Source: Mycolicibacterium aichiense
Lineage (GTDB): Bacteria; Actinomycetota; Actinomycetes; Mycobacteriales; Mycobacteriaceae
Direction of reading: 5' to 3'
Assembly: GCF_010726245.1 (NCBI RefSeq)
Contig: NZ_AP022561.1
Span: forward strand, 3,410,001 to 3,474,000
DNA: 64,000 bases
Both the position numbers and the translations under genes were made by a program. This document shows, piece by piece, positions 1 to 12,519 of this stretch. The notes under the pieces are model-generated. The model ran no database searches, was not told the origin of the DNA, and was given only the letters and a program-made list of their open reading frames with translations. The first letter of the stretch is position 1. Every line of letters begins with the position of its first letter.

Positions 1-1466
1 ACCAACCGCTTCGGGGCATCGAGATGTCGAAGGCGTACGCCTCGACCCTCGACATCAGCTTCGAGATCCGCGGCGGTCTGTTCGTCCGCCAGATCCACCA
101 CTGGGCCGCGCTGCTGTTCGCCGCGTCGATCATGGTGCACCTGGCTCGTATCTTCTTCACCGGCGCCTTCCGTCGGCCCCGCGAGGCCAACTGGGTCATC
201 GGCTCGCTGCTGTTGATCCTGGCCATGTTCGAGGGGTACTTCGGCTACTCGCTGCCCGACGACCTGCTGTCCGGCATCGGCCTTCGTGCGGCGCTGTCGT
301 CGATCACCATGAGCGTGCCGATCGTCGGAACCTGGTTGCACTGGGCGCTGTTCGGCGGTGACTTCCCCTGCGGTGGGGTGGGCTACCAGTGCAGCGCGGT
401 GGGCACCCTGCTCCCCCGGATGTACGCCCTGCACATCCTGCTGATCCCCGGAATCATCCTGGCGCTCATCGGTGTTCACCTGGCGTTGGTGTGGTTCCAG
501 AAGCACACCCAGTTCCCCGGGCCCGGCCGCACCGAGAAGAACGTCGTCGGCGTGCGGGTCATGCCGGTCTTCGCGGTCAAGTCCGGTGCGTTCTTCGCGG
601 TGACCGTCGGCATCCTGGGACTGATGGGCGGCCTGCTGCAGATCAACCCGATCTGGCAGCTCGGCCCCTACAAGCCGTCTCAGGTGTCGGCAGGCAGCCA
701 GCCCGACTTCTACATGATGTGGACGGAAGGCCTGGCCCGTATCTTCCCGCCGTGGGAGCTCTACCTCGGCCACCACACCATCCCGGCGGCGTTCTGGGTC
801 GCGCTGGTCATGGGCCTGGTGTTCGGGCTGCTGATCGCCTACCCGTTCCTGGAGAAGAAGTTCACCGGGGACACCGCGCACCACAACCTGCTGCAGCGCC
901 CGCGTGACGCTCCGACGCGGACCGCGATCGGTGCGATGGCGATCTCGCTGTACATGGTCTGGACGCTGGCCGCGATGAACGACGTCATCGCGCTGAAGTT
1001 CCACATCTCGCTGAACGCGACGACGTGGATCGGCCGTATCGGTTCGCTGGTGCTGCCGCCGCTGGTGTTCTTCATCGCCTACCGCTGGGCGGTCGGCCTG
1101 CAGCGCAGTGACCGTGACGTGCTCGAGCACGGCATCGAGACGGGCATCATCAAGCGCCTGCCGCACGGTGCCTATGTCGAGCTGCACCAGCCGCTCGGCC
1201 CGGTCGACGAGCATGGCCACCCGCTCCCGCTGGAGTACCAGGGAGCGGCTCTGCCCAAGCGGATGAACAAGTTGGGCTCCGGCGGCCGAACCGGCCACGG
1301 CAGCTTCCTCACCGCCGATCCGGCATCCGAGGATGCAGCGCTCAACGAGGCCGAACACGCCGCCGAGCACCGCACGCTCACCGCCCTGCGCGAATGGCAG
1401 GACAGCGAGTACAGCGGCAATGGAAATGGCAACGGCAACGGAAGTGGCAACGGCCACCACCACTAG
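1..1466 (+). CDS. qcrB: Cytochrome bc1 (bcc) complex cytochrome b subunit, 5' end outside the window
   Basis: This is the last 487 codons of the membrane cytochrome b that oxidises menaquinol in the mycobacterial bcc-aa3 supercomplex. The reading frame is open from base 3, upstream of the first ATG at 24, so the gene begins before the window; the family is about 545 residues, so some 60 are missing. Both heme-ligand pairs are visible: RQIHHW followed by MVH, and ALHIL followed by GVH. The quinol-site loop reads [10 protein letters not shown] then [10 protein letters not shown]. Several further membrane helices follow, and the tail ends in a Gly/Asn repeat and His-His-His. The gene would close the ctaE-qcrCAB operon, and a strong hairpin lies just after the stop. 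Identification is secure. Confidence 0.97.
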   Translation, partial: QPLRGIEMSKAYASTLDISFEIRGGLFVRQIHHWAALLFAASIMVHLARIFFTGAFRRPREANWVIGSLLLILAMFEGYFGYSLPDDLLSGIGLRAALSSITMSVPIVGTWLHWALFGGDFPCGGVGYQCSAVGTLLPRMYALHILLIPGIILALIGVHLALVWFQKHTQFPGPGRTEKNVVGVRVMPVFAVKSGAFFAVTVGILGLMGGLLQINPIWQLGPYKPSQVSAGSQPDFYMMWTEGLARIFPPWELYLGHHTIPAAFWVALVMGLVFGLLIAYPFLEKKFTGDTAHHNLLQRPRDAPTRTAIGAMAISLYMVWTLAAMNDVIALKFHISLNATTWIGRIGSLVLPPLVFFIAYRWAVGLQRSDRDVLEHGIETGIIKRLPHGAYVELHQPLGPVDEHGHPLPLEYQGAALPKRMNKLGSGGRTGHGSFLTADPASEDAALNEAEHAAEHRTLTALREWQDSEYSGNGNGNGNGSGNGHHH

Positions 1467-1473
1467 CATCAAC

Positions 1474-1512
1474 CAAGAGAACCCCGGGTCCACAGGGCCC
1501 GGGGTTCTCTTG
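1474..1512 (+). terminator. Intrinsic terminator hairpin after qcrB
   Basis: A perfect 15-bp stem (1474-1488 paired with 1498-1512) encloses a 9-nt loop, starting 7 nt after the qcrB stop. There is no long U tract, which is usual for mycobacterial terminators. It should end the qcrCAB transcript. Confidence 0.9.
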
Positions 1513-1702
1513 TCTGAGTCAGTGAGCGTCGACGTCTCATCCAGCGCACGGATATGCGACCTCACTGCTCACTCGATGATTTACTGCCGCACTCGAGTCT
1601 GCGCCCAGCGCATCGAGACTGCGCCCAGGGCGCGTACCGCACACAATTGCCCACGTCCACCGCAGACCCGATGAGGCGTCCGCCAACGCAGTGAGCGCGA
1701 AA
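1513..1702. repeat. Intergenic stretch with a 20-bp-period tandem pair
   Basis: No coding region is supported between the qcrB terminator and the stop of the convergent DUF2561 gene. The only structure seen is an imperfect tandem pair at 1593-1609 and 1613-1629 (TCGAGTCTGCGCCCAGC and TCGAGACTGCGCCCAGG), repeated at a 20-bp period. Its role is unknown; it could be a copy of a dispersed intergenic repeat. Confidence 0.5.
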
Positions 1703-2395
1703 CTACGCCGACACTTCCTCTTCCACCGCGCCGTGCAGCTGACGCAGGTAGGTCACCGGGATGGCCGGCATCGCGACGGTGATGACTCCGGCGAGGCCGA
1801 GTGCCACCCAGGCCGCGGTGTCGTTGTCCACCGCCATCAGGTACGTCGCGGTCGACACCCCAACCAGCGCAAGGCCGATCGCGCCGGCCAGCATCACCGT
1901 GCAGCGCAGCCACAGCCGGTCCAGTTCGGTGGCCGGGATCAGCGGATCTGCCCGCCGCGACGCCGACGACTGGGCGAAGTCCGGCTGGTACCGCTCGTAG
2001 GGGTCCACAGTCGAGCCGAAGACCTTGAGCTTCTCCGTGGGCGCCTCGGTTCCGCGTGCGGGGGCAGCCGGCGCGGACGTGGGTCGTGGTGGCGCGGCCT
2101 TGGCAGGTTCCGGTGTCAGGCGCGAATCACTGAGTGCGGTACGCCGGGCCCGGATCAGCAGCGGAATCGCGCCGACGATGATCACCGCCGACACGATGAT
2201 GATGCTGTACAGCAGCCAGGGGGTGTCGGAGCCGCCTGCGTTCGCCGAGTGACCGCGGCTCATGTCGACCAGGGCGACGATGGCGATCACCGTCACCGCG
2301 AGCAGCACCAGCCAGATCGCGCCGCACACCCCGACCAGCAGCCGGTCCACGGTCTCCGGTGACCGGCGGTCTTGTGTGTCTGTGTCTGTAGTCAT
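1703..2395 (-). CDS. DUF2561 four-helix membrane protein (Rv2197c-like)
   Basis: The 230-residue product is a conserved mycobacterial membrane protein of unknown function. Hydrophobic segments lie near residues 20-44, 60-81, 164-187 and 195-216, with a Pro/Ala-rich linker near 95-120. I chose the ATG at 2395 because it shares its A with the TGA of the upstream mmpS3 frame (TGATG), implying translational coupling; a TTG two codons upstream is less likely. It occupies the same place as Rv2197c, between qcrB and mmpS3. The family name rests on this position and on recognition of the sequence, not on a search. Confidence 0.8.
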   Translation of the reverse strand: MTTDTDTQDRRSPETVDRLLVGVCGAIWLVLLAVTVIAIVALVDMSRGHSANAGGSDTPWLLYSIIIVSAVIIVGAIPLLIRARRTALSDSRLTPEPAKAAPPRPTSAPAAPARGTEAPTEKLKVFGSTVDPYERYQPDFAQSSASRRADPLIPATELDRLWLRCTVMLAGAIGLALVGVSTATYLMAVDNDTAAWVALGLAGVITVAMPAIPVTYLRQLHGAVEEEVSA

Positions 2396-3220
2396 CAGCA
2401 ACTCGTCTGCGCGGCGTTGTTCTGGTTCGACGACAGCACCACGCCGTCACTGGTGGTGATAGAGCAGTTCAGCCGGCTCACCAGGAACAGGCTGGAGGCC
2501 TGAACCGAGCCGACGTCGGACTGCGAGATGGGTGTCACCGTCAGCGACCACGGGATGTAGACGTTGCGCTGGGTGCGCTGGCGGCCCGAGGCGTCGACGT
2601 AGGTCACCGAGATGATGTCGCCGGGCGCCTTCGTGCCGGTCACCGAATAGGTGACCTGACGCGGTCCGGGCGGCGGCGTCGACGTGGTGGCCGGCGCCGG
2701 CGGAGCTGTCGTTGTGGTCACGGGCGGTGGTGCCTCCGTCGTCGCTGGCGGGGTGGTGGGGGGGGGGTGGCGGAGGCGGTTCCGACGTCACCGTCACCGT
2801 CTCGGGGGGCGGCGGAGGCGGCGGCTCCGTGGTGGTCGGCGGGGGCGGTGGGGGTGGCGGCGTCGTCGTGGTGATCTCGTCCTGGACCGGCGGCGGCTTG
2901 ACGGTCGTCGTCGTCGCCGGAGTCGCCAGCTTGTTGGTATCGGTGCTGGTCACCAACAACGAGACCGACACCACCAAGGCGATGGCGGCGACGATGGCGG
3001 TGATCCCGACGACCCATGGCCATCTCGGTGGCTGCGGGTCCTCGATGTATTCGGTACCCGCCTCGTAGCTGTCATAGTCGTACAGCGCGGGATCCGGCGC
3101 GATGAATGGGCCTGCCGTGTATTGCTCGGACTCGGGCGCAGAATAGGCCTCAAAGCCTGTACCGGTGGGTGTCTCACCCACCTCGCCCGACTCCTCATCC
3201 GGCGGATTCGGCCCGCTCAT
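2395..3220 (-). pseudogene. mmpS3: MmpS3-type membrane/periplasmic protein, frameshifted as read
   Basis: MmpS proteins have one membrane anchor and an extracytoplasmic beta-rich domain and usually serve MmpL transporters. The frame starting at ATG 3220 gives a cytoplasmic head, a membrane helix at residues 68-91 and a Thr/Pro-rich linker. It then leaves frame at a run of ten C on the coding strand (2758-2767). The MmpS domain ([11 protein letters not shown] to the final SC) continues in another frame to the stop at 2395. Nine C instead of ten would restore one protein of about 274 residues, close to the 299 of M. tuberculosis MmpS3. A sequencing or assembly slip is the simplest explanation; tract-length variation is possible. 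The gene lies upstream of and is coupled to the DUF2561 gene. Confidence 0.85.
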
Positions 3221-3392
3221 GCTCGCCTGTCCTCTTTCGACTACATCACCGCGGCACGCGGGCCAAGGATTGACACACAGCGCGCCGACGGCTCCCGTTG
3301 CCCTGGCAAAACCCTACCCAACCGCCGGGCCGGATACGACGCAGCGCGCCTGATGAGCCAAGTGATGTCTCGATTGTGACCTTCGCGCCGGC

Positions 3393-3812
3393 TCAGTGCT
3401 TCTCGGGGCCGATGTAGTACTCGAACACCAGACCGCACACGGCCGCGATCACGAAGACCACACCGGCCGCGATCAGCCAGGGCAGCCACAGCGCGGCACC
3501 GACGGCAGCGGTCGAGAACGCCAGTGCGATCAGGATCGGCCACCAGCTGTGCGGCGCATAGAAGCCCAACTCCCCTGCGCCGTCGCTGATTTCAGCGTCC
3601 TCGTAATCCTCGGGGCGGGTATCGAGGCGGCGCGCCACGAACCGGAAGAAGGTTCCGGTGATCAGTGACAGACCTGCGGTGAGCACCAGCGCGGTGGTGC
3701 CCGCCCACTCGATGCCGCCGTACTGGAAGATCGCGGTCAGCGCGCCGTAGACAACAGCGGCGAGGACGAAGAACGCGGTCAGGATTTCGAAGAGCCTGGC
3801 TTCAATGTGCAT
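3393..3812 (-). CDS. ctaF: Cytochrome c oxidase subunit IV (actinobacterial type)
   Basis: This 139-residue integral membrane subunit of the aa3 oxidase matches the length of the M. tuberculosis Rv2199c product. Two hydrophobic hairpins are separated by a polar loop ([16 protein letters not shown]), and the C-terminus ends IGPEKH. It follows ctaC by 10 nt on the same strand, so the two are co-transcribed. It acts in the membrane as part of the bcc-aa3 supercomplex together with QcrB at the start of the window. The 172-nt gap between it and mmpS3 shows no clear terminator. Confidence 0.95.
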   Translation of the reverse strand: MHIEARLFEILTAFFVLAAVVYGALTAIFQYGGIEWAGTTALVLTAGLSLITGTFFRFVARRLDTRPEDYEDAEISDGAGELGFYAPHSWWPILIALAFSTAAVGAALWLPWLIAAGVVFVIAAVCGLVFEYYIGPEKH

Positions 3813-3822
3813 CTGCGGTCCC

Positions 3823-4866
3823 CTACTTGCTCGCCTGCGGGATCACTTGCTGGCCCCGACGGGTGTCGAAGGGGTGCGTGGTGGTCGCCAACGGTGGCTG
3901 GTTGATCGACTGCAGCGCCTCGGCGTTGGTCTTGCCCGCGATGCGTTGCTGCAGGTAGGCCTTGAAGTCGTTGGGCGAGACCACCCTGACCTCGAAGTTC
4001 ATCATCGAGTGGTAGGTGCCGCACATTTCGGCGCAGCGCCCGACGAACGCGCCTGTCTCGGTGATCTCGGAGATCTGGAACTTGTTCTCGGTGTGGTTGG
4101 CTTCCGGGTTCGGGAAGACGTCACGCTTGAACAGGAACTCCGGCACCCAGAACGAGTGGATGACGTCGGCGGAGGCGATCTGGAACTCGATCCGCTTGCC
4201 GGCCGGCAGCACGAGCACCGGGATCTCGTTGCTGGTGCCCTCGGTCTCGACCTTGTCGAAGTTCAGGTACGTGCGGTCCTGGGGGTTGAGGCCGCGCACC
4301 GCGCCGACCCGCTCCTCACCGTGCTCGTCGACGCCCTCGGGCTTGGAGACCATCGCGGCCTTGCGGGCCGGGTCGGCACCTTCGTAGTCGAGCGTGCCGT
4401 CCTTGAAGTCCACCTTCTGGTAGCCGAACTTCCAGTTCCACTGGAAGGCGGTGACGTCGATGACGACCTCGGGATTGGGATCGCGGTGCATCATCTTCTC
4501 CTGCACCACGACGGTGAAGTAGAAGAGCACCGAGATGATCAGGAACGGGATGACCGTGAGCACAAGCTCCAGCGGCATGTTGTAGCCGAACTGGCGCGGC
4601 AGCGGCGCATCGTCCGGGGTGCCCTTCTTCTTGCGGTGGAAGGCCATCGCCCAGAAGGTGAGGGCCCACACGATGGCGCCCACCACGAAGGCGCTGATGA
4701 CCGACCAGACCCAAAGGTCACGGTTGGTGTGCGCCTCCGGAGTGATGCCCTTGGGCCAGCCCAGACCGAACACTTCTTGCCAGCTGCACCCGCTGAGGGT
4801 CAGCGCCAGCGCACCAAAGGTGACGGCTAGCGCCAGCACCCGGAACCGGGAACCGCGGGTCTTCAC
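3823..4866 (-). CDS. ctaC: Cytochrome c oxidase subunit II, lipoprotein, CuA-binding
   Basis: Subunit II passes electrons from cytochrome c1 to the aa3 oxidase through its CuA centre. The GTG at 4866 is preceded by a good AGGAGG ribosome site and starts a lipoprotein signal peptide with lipobox LSGC, cysteine at residue 27. A membrane hairpin follows (about residues 45-70 and 95-115). The CuA motif is complete: C278, E280, C282, H286 and M289 in [13 protein letters not shown]. The product is 347 residues. It heads the ctaC-ctaF transcription unit and diverges from asnB across 147 nt that must hold both promoters. Confidence 0.97.
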   Translation of the reverse strand: MKTRGSRFRVLALAVTFGALALTLSGCSWQEVFGLGWPKGITPEAHTNRDLWVWSVISAFVVGAIVWALTFWAMAFHRKKKGTPDDAPLPRQFGYNMPLELVLTVIPFLIISVLFYFTVVVQEKMMHRDPNPEVVIDVTAFQWNWKFGYQKVDFKDGTLDYEGADPARKAAMVSKPEGVDEHGEERVGAVRGLNPQDRTYLNFDKVETEGTSNEIPVLVLPAGKRIEFQIASADVIHSFWVPEFLFKRDVFPNPEANHTENKFQISEITETGAFVGRCAEMCGTYHSMMNFEVRVVSPNDFKAYLQQRIAGKTNAEALQSINQPPLATTTHPFDTRRGQQVIPQASK

Positions 4867-5013
4867 GTTGGCGCCTCCTGTATCGGGGACTGCTGGGGCC
4901 CACACCGCATTTTCGTCGTCGCGGGAACTTTCCGCGCATCGAATACTACGCAGCGTAGACCACGCCCGAACACCCAGCCCGACACATCCGCCAGTTACGG
5001 CATACTGGGGCCG

Positions 5014-7964
<2,951 letters not shown>

Positions 7965-8062
7965 CTAGCCTGCGTACAAGAGCCGACTATATGGCCCGGC
8001 ATCAGCCCCGCCGCGGCGGGTGCTCGAAGTTTTGGCCTCCACCGACCGCAGGAGAGTTATCG

Positions 8063-8704
8063 ATGGCTGGCCCGATTCCGCCGCATCAGCAGGCCGGGGC
8101 CGAGGGCGAGCCGTACCCGGAGCAGCCGTTCGGCCCGCCCGGCGCGATCCCGCCGGTGCCCTATCCCGGCGTCTACCCGGGCGCCCTGCCTCCCCCGGTG
8201 CCCTACCCGCCGGCGCCGCGCAAGCGCCGCACGGCGCTGTGGCTGGGCTTGCTGACCGTGGTGGTCGTGGCCGCCGTCGTGGCCGCGGTCCTGACGATCC
8301 GCACCGGGGAGTCCACCACGGCCGCGGGCGGGTTCACCGAGGCGGCGGCCAAGTCGTCGATCTCGAGCTACCTGACCGCGTTGTCCAAGGGCGACACCGA
8401 GACCATCGCGCGCAACAACCTGTGCGGCATGTACGACGGGGTGAAGGACCGCAAGTCCGACCTGGCCCTGGCCAAACTGGCCAGTGACGCATTTCGCAGG
8501 CAGTTCGCCGGCGCCGAGGTGACCTCGATCGATTCGATCGTCCCGTGGTCCAACTATCAGGCGCAGGTGTTGTTCACCATGAAGGTGGCGTCGTCCGGGA
8601 GCCGCGGAAATCGCGGCGAGGAGCAGGGCGTGGCTCAGCTGCTCCGCCAGGGCAATCAGCTGCTGGTGTGCTCGTATCTACTGCGAACGGCCGCCCAGTA
8701 CTGA
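8063..8704 (+). CDS. Proline-rich single-pass membrane protein (Rv2203-like)
   Basis: The 213-residue product has a Pro/Gly/Tyr-rich cytoplasmic head (residues 1-52), a positively charged stop RKRR, a membrane helix near residues 57-78 and an extracytoplasmic domain of about 130 residues. That domain holds two cysteines (NNLCGMY and LLVCSYL) that could pair, and it resembles small NTF2-like folds attached to mycobacterial membrane proteins; this resemblance is my inference. The ATG at 8063 follows a GGAGAG ribosome site. Function is unknown. It diverges from adoK over 146 nt and ends in a hairpin shared with erpA. Confidence 0.8.
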   Translation: MAGPIPPHQQAGAEGEPYPEQPFGPPGAIPPVPYPGVYPGALPPPVPYPPAPRKRRTALWLGLLTVVVVAAVVAAVLTIRTGESTTAAGGFTEAAAKSSISSYLTALSKGDTETIARNNLCGMYDGVKDRKSDLALAKLASDAFRRQFAGAEVTSIDSIVPWSNYQAQVLFTMKVASSGSRGNRGEEQGVAQLLRQGNQLLVCSYLLRTAAQY

Positions 8705-8719
8705 GACTGGACGGCCGTT
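8686..8719. terminator. Bidirectional hairpin between the Rv2203-like gene and erpA
   Basis: A 13-bp stem (8686-8698 with 8707-8719, one G-U pair) and an 8-nt loop include the stop codon of the plus-strand gene. It sits 16 nt past the stop of erpA on the other strand, so it could end both transcripts. Confidence 0.6.
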
Positions 8720-8734
8720 GCGGTCAGCGCTTGG

Positions 8735-9100
8735 TCAGTTGAACGAATCGCCGCAGGCGCAGGATCCGGTGGCGTTCGGGTTGTCGATCGTGAAGCCCTG
8801 CTTCTCGATGGTGTCGACGAAGTCGATGGTCGCGCCCTGGATGTAGGGGGCACTCATCCGGTCGACGGTCAGGTTGACGCCGCCGAACTCGCTGACCAGG
8901 TCACCGTCGAGGGTGCGGTCGTCGAAGAACAGGTTGTAGCGCAGGCCGGCGCAGCCACCGGGCTGCACGGCGATCCGCAGCGCCAGGTCGTCGCGGCCCT
9001 CCTGGTCCAACAGCGACTTGGCCTTGGCGGCCGCGGCTTCCGTCAGAATCGCGCCGTGGGTCTCGGTCGTGGTCTCGGTCGACTGATCGGAAACAGTCAT
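8735..9100 (-). CDS. erpA: A-type iron-sulfur carrier (ErpA/HesB/IscA family)
   Basis: A-type carriers hand iron-sulfur clusters to target enzymes in the cytosol. The 121-residue product has all three cluster cysteines: C50 in PGGCAG and C114 and C116 in SCACGDSF. The glycine-rich turn and FDD segment are also typical. It corresponds to Rv2204c. Lipoyl synthase, encoded about 14 kb away, is one kind of client, though no partner is shown by the local context. A single-gene transcript is likely: the next gene upstream, glxK, is on the same strand but separated by 94 nt. Confidence 0.93.
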   Translation of the reverse strand: MTVSDQSTETTTETHGAILTEAAAAKAKSLLDQEGRDDLALRIAVQPGGCAGLRYNLFFDDRTLDGDLVSEFGGVNLTVDRMSAPYIQGATIDFVDTIEKQGFTIDNPNATGSCACGDSFN

Positions 9101-9194
9101 TGCGTCTCCCTAAAAGCAGATGTCTTTGCGGGCTTTACCCACTTCGTCAACGGTACCTTGTCCGGGCGCTATTCCCGAGTCGATGGGCCCGTCC

Positions 9195-10250
9195 TCAGCC
9201 GGCCAGGGCGGCCGCGGTCTGGCGGGCCAGGCCGGTGAGCTGAGCGGCGGCGTCCTCGATGGCGACCTGCACCGACCCGGCGTAGTCGGCGATCGCGTGC
9301 GCCGCGGTGATTCCCGCCGCGGTCAGATCGGCGGGCGCCAAGGTGACCTGACCGGCCAGCACGATCACCGGCACACCGCGGGCCCGCGCCCCGCCGGCGA
9401 GTGCGCTGACCACCTTGCCGTGCAGCGATTGGTCGTCGAAGCGCCCTTCCCCGGTGACGATCACCTCGGCGGCCGCGACATCGTCGGCCAGCCCGGTGTG
9501 CTCGGCGATGACGGCCGCTCCGGATTCGCGGCGTGCGCCCAGGGCCAGCAGTGCGGCCCCCAGTCCCCCGGCCGCGCCCGCGCCGGGTAGTGGGCTGATC
9601 GTCGTCCCTGCCAGCGCATCGAGGGTGGCGGCCCACGCCGTCATCCGCTGCTCGAGGATCTCGACGGTGTCCGGGTCGGCGCCTTTCTGAGGGCCGAAGA
9701 CCCGCGCCGCGCCCATCGGACCCAGCAGCGGGTGCTCGACGTCGGTGGCGGCGATCAGATCGACGTGCGCCAGCTTGGCCTTGGCCTGCTCCGGTCCGCC
9801 GAGCGCCTCGATCATCCCGCGGCCGCCATCGGTGCAGCAGCTGCCGCCCAGCCCGACGATGATCGTCTCGGCGCCGGCCTGTAGCGCGGCGTCGATCAGC
9901 TGGCCGACCCCGCGGCTGTGGGCGCCGACCGCGCTGTCCGGGGTGGGCGGTCCGGGGAGCAGCGTCAGGCCGCAGGCCTGGGCGCATTCGATGTAGGCGG
10001 CCGACGCGGCGCGATCGTCGACCCAGTCTGCGTCGACGTCCTCGCCCAGCGGCCCGGAGACCCGGGTGTGACGAACCTCGCCCAGCCTCTCGGCCAGTAC
10101 CCCGACGAAGCCGGGGCCGCCGTCGGATTGGGGCGCCAAGACCAGTTCGTCGGAGGGCCTGGCAGCACGCCACCCGGCCGCGATGGACTGGGCGGCTTCG
10201 ACGGCGGTCAGGCTGTCGCCGTAGCAGTCCGGCGCGATCAGCACCCGCAT
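9195..10250 (-). CDS. glxK: Glycerate kinase (GK-2/GlxK type)
   Basis: The enzyme phosphorylates D-glycerate and so feeds glyoxylate-derived carbon into glycolysis. From ATG 10250 the product is 351 residues (358 in M. tuberculosis Rv2205c) and begins [20 protein letters not shown], the N-terminal signature of the family. Conserved blocks [13 protein letters not shown] and [14 protein letters not shown] are present. The start codon lies only 23 bp from the divergent DUF3043 start, and a TACCCT hexamer ends 7 nt upstream of the ATG, suggesting a leaderless transcript. Confidence 0.92.
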   Translation of the reverse strand: MRVLIAPDCYGDSLTAVEAAQSIAAGWRAARPSDELVLAPQSDGGPGFVGVLAERLGEVRHTRVSGPLGEDVDADWVDDRAASAAYIECAQACGLTLLPGPPTPDSAVGAHSRGVGQLIDAALQAGAETIIVGLGGSCCTDGGRGMIEALGGPEQAKAKLAHVDLIAATDVEHPLLGPMGAARVFGPQKGADPDTVEILEQRMTAWAATLDALAGTTISPLPGAGAAGGLGAALLALGARRESGAAVIAEHTGLADDVAAAEVIVTGEGRFDDQSLHGKVVSALAGGARARGVPVIVLAGQVTLAPADLTAAGITAAHAIADYAGSVQVAIEDAAAQLTGLARQTAAALAG

Positions 10251-10273
10251 TCGTGCAGGGTAACCTGGCAGGC
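10251..10273. promoter_or_regulatory. Overlapping divergent -10 elements for glxK and the DUF3043 gene
   Basis: Within AGGGTAACCT (10257-10266) the minus strand reads TACCCT and the plus strand reads TAACCT, both fitting TANNNT. Each ends about 7 nt before the start codon it faces (ATG 10250 and GTG 10274). This suggests two leaderless transcripts from one symmetric core promoter. Confidence 0.5.
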
Positions 10274-10927
10274 GTGAAGCTGCTGGGCCGCAAGAACGAT
10301 GAAGGTGCCGCCAAGGCCGAACCGGTCGAGGTCGACGAGGCCGGCGTGGTGGCCGGCACCACCGCGCCCAAGGGCAAGCCGACCCCGAAGCGCAGTGCGA
10401 CGGCCAAGCGCCGCGGACCGGTCGCCCCCGCACCGATGACCACCGCCGAGGCACGCAAGCGCCGCAAGGAAATGCGCGCCACCCTCACCAAAGAGGAGCG
10501 CCGCGCCGAGAAAGATCAGCGCCGCACGGCGATGAACGATCGGCGTGAGCGGATGATGGCCGGCGACGAGGCGTACCTGCTGGCCCGCGACAAGGGGCCG
10601 GTGCGCCGCTATGCGCGCGACATCGTCGACGCCCGGCGCAACGTGCTGGGGCTGTTCATGCCGTCCGCGCTGGGCCTGATCTTCGTGATGCTGGCGGTGC
10701 CGCAGGTCCAGTTGTTCATCTCTCCCGCAATGCTGGTCTTGATGGCGGTCATGGCGATCGACGGAGTCCTGTTGGGCCGCAAGGTCAAGAAGGCCGTCGA
10801 CGCCAAGTTCCCGGACAACGACGAGGGCGCCTTCAAGCTCGGGATGTACGCGGCGGGCCGGGCTTCCCAGATCCGCCGTATGCGCGCGCCGCGACCGCAG
10901 GTCGAGCGCGGCGCCAAGGTTGTCTGA
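10274..10927 (+). CDS. DUF3043 membrane protein (Rv2206-like)
   Basis: The 217-residue product starts at GTG 10274 ([11 protein letters not shown]). A highly basic N-terminal half (repeated Lys/Arg between residues 35 and 100) leads to two adjacent membrane helices near residues 120-160 ([17 protein letters not shown] and [16 protein letters not shown]) and a basic cytoplasmic tail. Function is unknown. The last 8 nt overlap the proposed TTG start of cobU, so it is probably the first gene of the cobUTS transcript, as Rv2206 precedes cobT in M. tuberculosis. Confidence 0.88.
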   Translation: MKLLGRKNDEGAAKAEPVEVDEAGVVAGTTAPKGKPTPKRSATAKRRGPVAPAPMTTAEARKRRKEMRATLTKEERRAEKDQRRTAMNDRRERMMAGDEAYLLARDKGPVRRYARDIVDARRNVLGLFMPSALGLIFVMLAVPQVQLFISPAMLVLMAVMAIDGVLLGRKVKKAVDAKFPDNDEGAFKLGMYAAGRASQIRRMRAPRPQVERGAKVV

Positions 10928-11468
10928 GTCCCGCCAGGCGGTGCGCACCCTGGTGCTCGGCGGAATCAGGTCGGGCAAGTCGCGATGGGCCGAGACGGCA
11001 CTGGCCGACGAATCCGTGGTGCGCTATGTCGCCACCGGTGCTCTCGCCGACTCCGATCCGTCCTGGGCACGCCGAGTGGCGGCGCACCGCGAGCGTCGGC
11101 CGGAATCCTGGCGCACCGTCGAAACCGACGATGTGGCAGCCGTTTTGCGCGACGATTCGGTGACGGCGACCATGGTCGACGATTTGGGTAGCTGGCTGAC
11201 CGCCACCTTCGATCGCCGGGGCTGGGACGGCGGCTCGGTGACACCCGACGTCGACGATCTGGTCGGCGCGGTCGAGACGTTCACCGGACGGCTGGCGTTG
11301 GTCAGCCCCGAGGTGGGGTTGACGGTGGTTGCGGCGACGGCGTCTGGCAGGCGCTTCACAGACGAACTCGGCACACTCAACCAAAAACTCGCCCAGTGCT
11401 GTGAACAGGTGGTCCTGGTGGTTGCGGGATTACCGGTCTGGGTCAAATCGACGAAAGCGCTGAGCTGA
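10920..11468 (+). CDS. cobU: Adenosylcobinamide kinase / guanylyltransferase
   Basis: CobU phosphorylates adenosylcobinamide and attaches GMP, preparing the nucleotide loop of cobalamin. The P-loop GGIRSGKS lies at residues 14-21, followed by [15 protein letters not shown], which contains the GMP-accepting histidine region, and [15 protein letters not shown]. The product is 182 residues, normal for the family. The TTG at 10920 overlaps the preceding gene; a GTG at 10941 would also keep the P-loop, so the start is uncertain. The TGA stop shares its A with the cobT ATG. Confidence 0.9.
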   Translation: MSESRQAVRTLVLGGIRSGKSRWAETALADESVVRYVATGALADSDPSWARRVAAHRERRPESWRTVETDDVAAVLRDDSVTATMVDDLGSWLTATFDRRGWDGGSVTPDVDDLVGAVETFTGRLALVSPEVGLTVVAATASGRRFTDELGTLNQKLAQCCEQVVLVVAGLPVWVKSTKALS

Positions 11469-12517
11469 TGGATTTCCCCGCGGTCTCCCCGCCAGATTCC
11501 CGTGCCGCCGCGGCGGCCAAGCGCCGCCAGGACATCCTCACCAAACCGACGGGCGCGCTGGGCCGCCTGGAGGACCTGTCGGTCTGGGTGGCCGCCTGCC
11601 AAGGCTCCTGTCCGCCAAGGCAATTCGAACGCGCCCGGGTCGTGGTGTTCGCCGGCGACCACGGTGTCGCCCGGACCGGGGTGTCGGCGTATCCCCCGGA
11701 GGTCACCGCGCAGATGGTGGCCAACATCGATGCAGGCGGCGCGGCGATCAACGTGCTGTCCGGTGTGGCGGGCGCGTCGGTGCGGGTCGTCGACATCGCG
11801 GTGGACTGCGAGCAGCCGTTGAGCGACGAGATCGGCACGCACAAGGTGCGCCGCTCCAGCGGCAACATCGCGGTCGAGGACGCGCTGAGCGCCGAGGAGG
11901 TGGCGGCCGCGCTGGAGGCCGGCCGCCGGCTCGCCGACGATGAGGTGGACGCTGGCGCCGACCTGCTGATCGCGGGCGACATGGGCATCGGAAACACCAC
12001 GGCCGCAACGGCATTGATCGCCACGCTGACCGACACCGAGCCGGTGGCGGTGGTCGGCCGCGGCACCGGTATCGATGACGCGGCATGGTCCCGCAAAGTC
12101 GCCGCGGTGCGCGACGCCATGTTCCGCGCCCGCCAGTTCCGGCCCGACCCGGTCGGGCTGCTGCGTACCTGCGGCGGTGCGGACCTGGCGGCGATGGCCG
12201 GCTTCTGCGCGCAGGCCGCGGTGCGGCGCACACCGGTGCTCCTGGACGGCGTCGTGGTGACGGCGGCGGCTCTGGTCGCCGACCGGATGGCCCCCGGCGC
12301 GCGGGCCTGGTGGCAGGCGGGACACCGGTCGACCGAGCCCGCGCACACGCTGGCACTCGCCCACCTGGAATTGGTCCCGATCATCGACCTCGGTCTGCGC
12401 CTCGGTGAGGGCACCGGCGCGGCGGTGGCCCTTCCGGTGCTGCGGGCGGCTGTCGCGACACTGGCCTCGATGGCGACATTCTCCGATGCCGGCGTCTCCG
12501 ATCGCGCCGCGGACTGA
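11468..12517 (+). CDS. cobT: Nicotinate-nucleotide-dimethylbenzimidazole phosphoribosyltransferase
   Basis: CobT activates the lower ligand of cobalamin by making alpha-ribazole phosphate. The 349-residue product has the N-terminal [11 protein letters not shown] signature, the [17 protein letters not shown] block, [11 protein letters not shown], and the C-terminal [10 protein letters not shown] with the catalytic glutamate. The start overlaps the cobU stop (TGATG) and cobS follows after 2 nt. In M. tuberculosis cobU is located elsewhere, so the contiguous cobU-cobT-cobS order here is a more complete arrangement. Confidence 0.96.
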   Translation: MDFPAVSPPDSRAAAAAKRRQDILTKPTGALGRLEDLSVWVAACQGSCPPRQFERARVVVFAGDHGVARTGVSAYPPEVTAQMVANIDAGGAAINVLSGVAGASVRVVDIAVDCEQPLSDEIGTHKVRRSSGNIAVEDALSAEEVAAALEAGRRLADDEVDAGADLLIAGDMGIGNTTAATALIATLTDTEPVAVVGRGTGIDDAAWSRKVAAVRDAMFRARQFRPDPVGLLRTCGGADLAAMAGFCAQAAVRRTPVLLDGVVVTAAALVADRMAPGARAWWQAGHRSTEPAHTLALAHLELVPIIDLGLRLGEGTGAAVALPVLRAAVATLASMATFSDAGVSDRAAD

Positions 12518-12519
12518 GC

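Noticed and set aside
3805..4830. Plus-strand open frame antisense to ctaC
   Set aside because: The opposite strand encodes a complete CuA subunit with all ligands; the antisense frame has none of the features of a protein.
10700..10930. Possible cobalamin riboswitch ahead of cobU
   Set aside because: cobU overlaps the coding end of the DUF3043 gene, and only 23 nt separate that gene from glxK. There is no untranslated leader long enough for a B12 riboswitch.
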